From Candidatus Zhuqueibacterota bacterium (GTDB lineage: Bacteria; Zhuqueibacterota; QNDG01), in contig QNDG01000032.1 of NCBI GenBank assembly GCA_003645915.1, positions 1 to 8,460 of the forward strand: a stretch of 8,460 nucleotides of DNA, read 5' to 3'. The notes beneath the pieces were generated by a model that ran no database searches, was not told the origin of the DNA, and was given only the letters and a program-made list of their open reading frames with translations. Each line of letters opens with the position of its first letter. Position 1 is the stretch's first letter. Made by a program: the position numbers and the translations under genes. Positions 6,473 through 8,460 of this stretch are shown here, in pieces.

Positions 6473-7207
6473 ATGAAAATGTACAGTTTTACAGTAGCAG
6501 TTGCTGCACTGTTTTTATTAAATCAACAGCAGGACGCACAAAACATAATAAAAAAAGTTGAAAAAAACAGATATTCCGATAATAAATATGTTGTGTCAAC
6601 CATGATAATTCACGGAAGGAGAGCTGTTAGAAAAATTAAGGCAAAATCATGGATTAAAGGTGAGGAAAAATCGTTTACAGAATATATTTCGCCTGCCCGT
6701 GAAAGAGGCACAAAAATGTTAAAAATTAAAGATAACTTGTGGATGTATTCGCCTTCAAGTGATCGAATTATAAGAATCTCGGGAAATATGCTGAGGCAGT
6801 CTCTTATGGGCTCGGATTTAACTTACGAAGATATGATGGAAGATCCTGTAATATCAAGCCACTATTCTTCTGTAATTCTCGGAGATACGATTATTACGAA
6901 TCGAAAATGCTGGAAGATTAAGCTGAAAGCTAGGACAGAAGATGTATCCTATAAAAAACGGATAATTCTTGTTGATAAAGAAAGATTTGTGATCCTTCAG
7001 GATGAAAGATATGCTAAGAGCGGTACACTACTCAGAAAAGTATCTGTTAAAAAAATGGAATTTATACAGGGAAAATGGATTGCAACACATATAATTTTTA
7101 AGGATATGCTGAAACGCGGAAAGGGTACGGAATTTATTATTAACGAAATAAAATATAATGTAAAAATTCCTTCTTACAGGTTTTCCAAATCTTCGTTAAA
7201 AAGATAA
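6473..7207 (+). CDS. Outer membrane lipoprotein-sorting-like (LolA-fold) exported protein
   Basis: A 244-residue exported protein. A short signal peptide (about residues 1-22, hydrophobic core VAVAALFLL, possible cleavage after DAQ) lacks a lipobox cysteine, so it should be soluble in the periplasm. The mature part matches what I know of the LolA-like family often annotated as outer membrane lipoprotein-sorting protein: YISPARERGTKML (71-83), NLWMYSPSSDRIIRIS (88-103) and the conserved QSLMGSDLTYEDM (109-121), followed by repeated β-strands ending at residue 244. LolA-fold proteins hold acyl chains or other hydrophobic ligands inside an open half-barrel. It is the last gene of the unit, with AGAGG (6462-6466) 6 nt before its ATG, and its place right after the permeases suggests it receives their substrate. 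That it carries lipoproteins specifically is not shown. Confidence 0.85.
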   Translation: MKMYSFTVAVAALFLLNQQQDAQNIIKKVEKNRYSDNKYVVSTMIIHGRRAVRKIKAKSWIKGEEKSFTEYISPARERGTKMLKIKDNLWMYSPSSDRIIRISGNMLRQSLMGSDLTYEDMMEDPVISSHYSSVILGDTIITNRKCWKIKLKARTEDVSYKKRIILVDKERFVILQDERYAKSGTLLRKVSVKKMEFIQGKWIATHIIFKDMLKRGKGTEFIINEIKYNVKIPSYRFSKSSLKR

Positions 7208-7210
7208 CAA

Positions 7211-7252
7211 AATGCAGAGACACAATTAAGTGCCTCTGCATTCCGGTTTTTA
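7211..7252 (+). terminator. Intrinsic terminator of the transporter operon
   Basis: AATGCAGAG (7211-7219) pairs perfectly with CTCTGCATT (7234-7242). An inner CAC/GTG (7221-7223 with 7230-7232) extends the stem after one mismatch, leaving an AATTAA loop. A T-rich tract starting at 7247 follows. It begins 4 bp after the TAA of the LolA-like gene and closes the operon. Read on the - strand, the T-tract after the stem is weaker, so it may serve the converging aminopeptidase gene less well; that gene's stop codon (7250-7252) overlaps the T-tract. Confidence 0.85.
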
Positions 7253-8460
7253 TTTATTTTTTCTCGCAAGATGTTTTAGTGCAAATTTAAGACTTTTTTT
7301 AATCCTTTTATCCTGCTCTTTTTCTTCTGCTTTTTTAAGAGCCTCAATAACTTCCGGTTTATTGATATTCCTCAATTTGTAGATAGTCCTGAGTTTAATC
7401 CATTTTGAAGAATCGTTTAAATTTGATATCAGGTAATTGACTACTTCCGGGTGCGCATCACTGTATTTTGAAACCGCATCAAGAACAGCAAACCTGGTTC
7501 TGAAAGAATAGTCAGCAGAACCGTATTTAAGAATTACATTAATCAACTCAGGACAGTTAATAGTCGCATAAGCTCTTATTGCTCCAATACGTAATCTGTC
7601 ATTATAAGATTCCATTGAAAGAGCTTTTTTAAGGACATTAACTGCATTTGAAGAATCAATTTTAACCAACGCACGGATAGAAGAGCTTTTTACGTACAAA
7701 CTGGAATCATTGGAAAAAACTTCATTTAAAAACGGAACAAGATTCGAATCCTTATATGATGATAAAGCGGATACAGCAGCAGATCTGACTCTGGAATCAG
7801 GATCTTTAGCAGCTGTTAGGAGTTGTTTTTTTGCCCACTCAGGATGTTTTTCACCGAGGAAGCGTGCTGCAGTGCTGCGTATAGTCCGGAATTTATCATT
7901 AAGCATACAATTTGCAATTGCCTTTTGTACATCATTGTCGTCCTTGTAATACCTGGTGAGATTGTTCAGAGCATTAATACGGTCAATTCCTTTTTCAGCA
8001 TGAACCAGTTGGAAAAGATATTCTTTTTTATTCTTTTTGTATTGAACGCTTTTCAGAATATTATTCCCCGGATCAAAAAGAACAAGATCAGGTTTTTTAG
8101 TGCATTTAAAAAACAGAGTAGTATCCTTTGTGCATATTTCAATATTCTTTGTAATTTTATCAGAACCTGAAAAAATCTCAATTTTCACAGGCATTCGGAA
8201 AACCGTAGTTAATGGTTCATCTGTCTGTTTTTGCTCAACATGAAGAGAAACAGCATTCAATGAATCAGACCAGGATTTTTCGATTAAATATTTGGGATAA
8301 CCAGCCGAATAAACCCACTCATCAAAAAACCAGTACAGATTTTTCCCTGTTGCCTCTTCAAATGCTTTTTGAAGATCATAAGAAACAACAACTTTTTCAG
8401 TATTTTCAACACCATAGTGATGTATCCCTTTCCAGAAAAGTTCTTCACCCAATACATAGC
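7250..8460 (-). CDS. M1-type aminopeptidase-like protein with C-terminal HEAT repeats (N-terminus outside window)
   Basis: The last 402 residues are present; the frame runs off the right edge, so no start is assigned. Residues about 1-65 of the visible part, with GEELFWKGIHHYGVENTEKV and LYWFFDEWVYSAGYPKY, match the end of the catalytic region of family M1 zinc metallopeptidases, where the LxWFFDxWVYxxGxP segment is typical. The HExxH zinc site lies upstream and cannot be seen, so activity is not proven. A β-sandwich-like stretch (about 65-130) follows, then helical HEAT repeats to the end, for example DPDSRVRSAAVSALSSY and SLYVKSSSIRALVKI, with a lysine-rich tail. HEAT repeats usually bind proteins or shape a substrate cleft. 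The gene converges on the transporter operon and is probably independent of it. Confidence 0.85.
   Translation of the reverse strand, partial: YVLGEELFWKGIHHYGVENTEKVVVSYDLQKAFEEATGKNLYWFFDEWVYSAGYPKYLIEKSWSDSLNAVSLHVEQKQTDEPLTTVFRMPVKIEIFSGSDKITKNIEICTKDTTLFFKCTKKPDLVLFDPGNNILKSVQYKKNKKEYLFQLVHAEKGIDRINALNNLTRYYKDDNDVQKAIANCMLNDKFRTIRSTAARFLGEKHPEWAKKQLLTAAKDPDSRVRSAAVSALSSYKDSNLVPFLNEVFSNDSSLYVKSSSIRALVKIDSSNAVNVLKKALSMESYNDRLRIGAIRAYATINCPELINVILKYGSADYSFRTRFAVLDAVSKYSDAHPEVVNYLISNLNDSSKWIKLRTIYKLRNINKPEVIEALKKAEEKEQDKRIKKSLKFALKHLARKNK

Noticed and set aside
7710..8170. + strand open frames opposite the HEAT-repeat gene
   Set aside because: The opposite strand encodes a clear repeat protein; these frames overlap each other and have no domain or upstream signal.

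Overview
The window is AT-rich DNA from a Gram-negative bacterium: it encodes a signal-peptide-bearing β-barrel outer membrane protein, and a LolCDE/MacB-like inner-membrane ABC transporter with a LolA-like periplasmic partner. Most genes have clear purine-rich Shine-Dalgarno sequences (AGGA, AAGGGAG, AGAGG), which argues against a classical Bacteroidia genome. The gene content would suit another member of the Bacteroidota/Ignavibacteria/FCB-like range. That placement is inference only; no rRNA or other marker is present.

Layout. (1) Bases 1-151 hold the 3' end of a dihydrolipoamide dehydrogenase gene (+), followed by a strong GC-stem terminator at about 193-234. (2) Bases 282-1391 (-) encode a membrane-anchored family 2 glycosyltransferase that converges on that terminator. 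(3) A 165-bp divergent intergenic region (1392-1556) carries a promoter-like TTGACA-16-TATATT, with a perfect 8-bp inverted repeat (3-bp spacer) over the -10. (4) Bases 1557-7207 (+) form a tightly packed six-gene unit: TetR-type regulator, β-barrel outer membrane protein, ABC ATPase, two different FtsX/MacB-type permeases and a LolA-like exported protein. Gaps are -4 to +14 bp, and the unit ends in a terminator hairpin at 7211-7242. (5) Bases 7250-8460 (-) are the C-terminal part of a family M1 aminopeptidase-like protein with an appended HEAT-repeat domain; its N-terminus and zinc site lie beyond the window.

How the genes may work together. The six-gene unit looks like a self-contained trans-envelope export or lipid/lipoprotein trafficking system. 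The ATPase and its two permeases would extract a hydrophobic substrate from the inner membrane, the LolA-like protein would carry it across the periplasm, and the β-barrel would accept it at, or pass it through, the outer membrane. The co-transcribed TetR protein would control the whole unit. The Lol-like components are recognised from sequence; the link to the barrel, the substrate and the regulation are inferences from gene order. This operon is the most interesting part of the window. The flanking genes look like ordinary chromosomal genes, and no mobile element, CRISPR array, tRNA or rRNA was seen.
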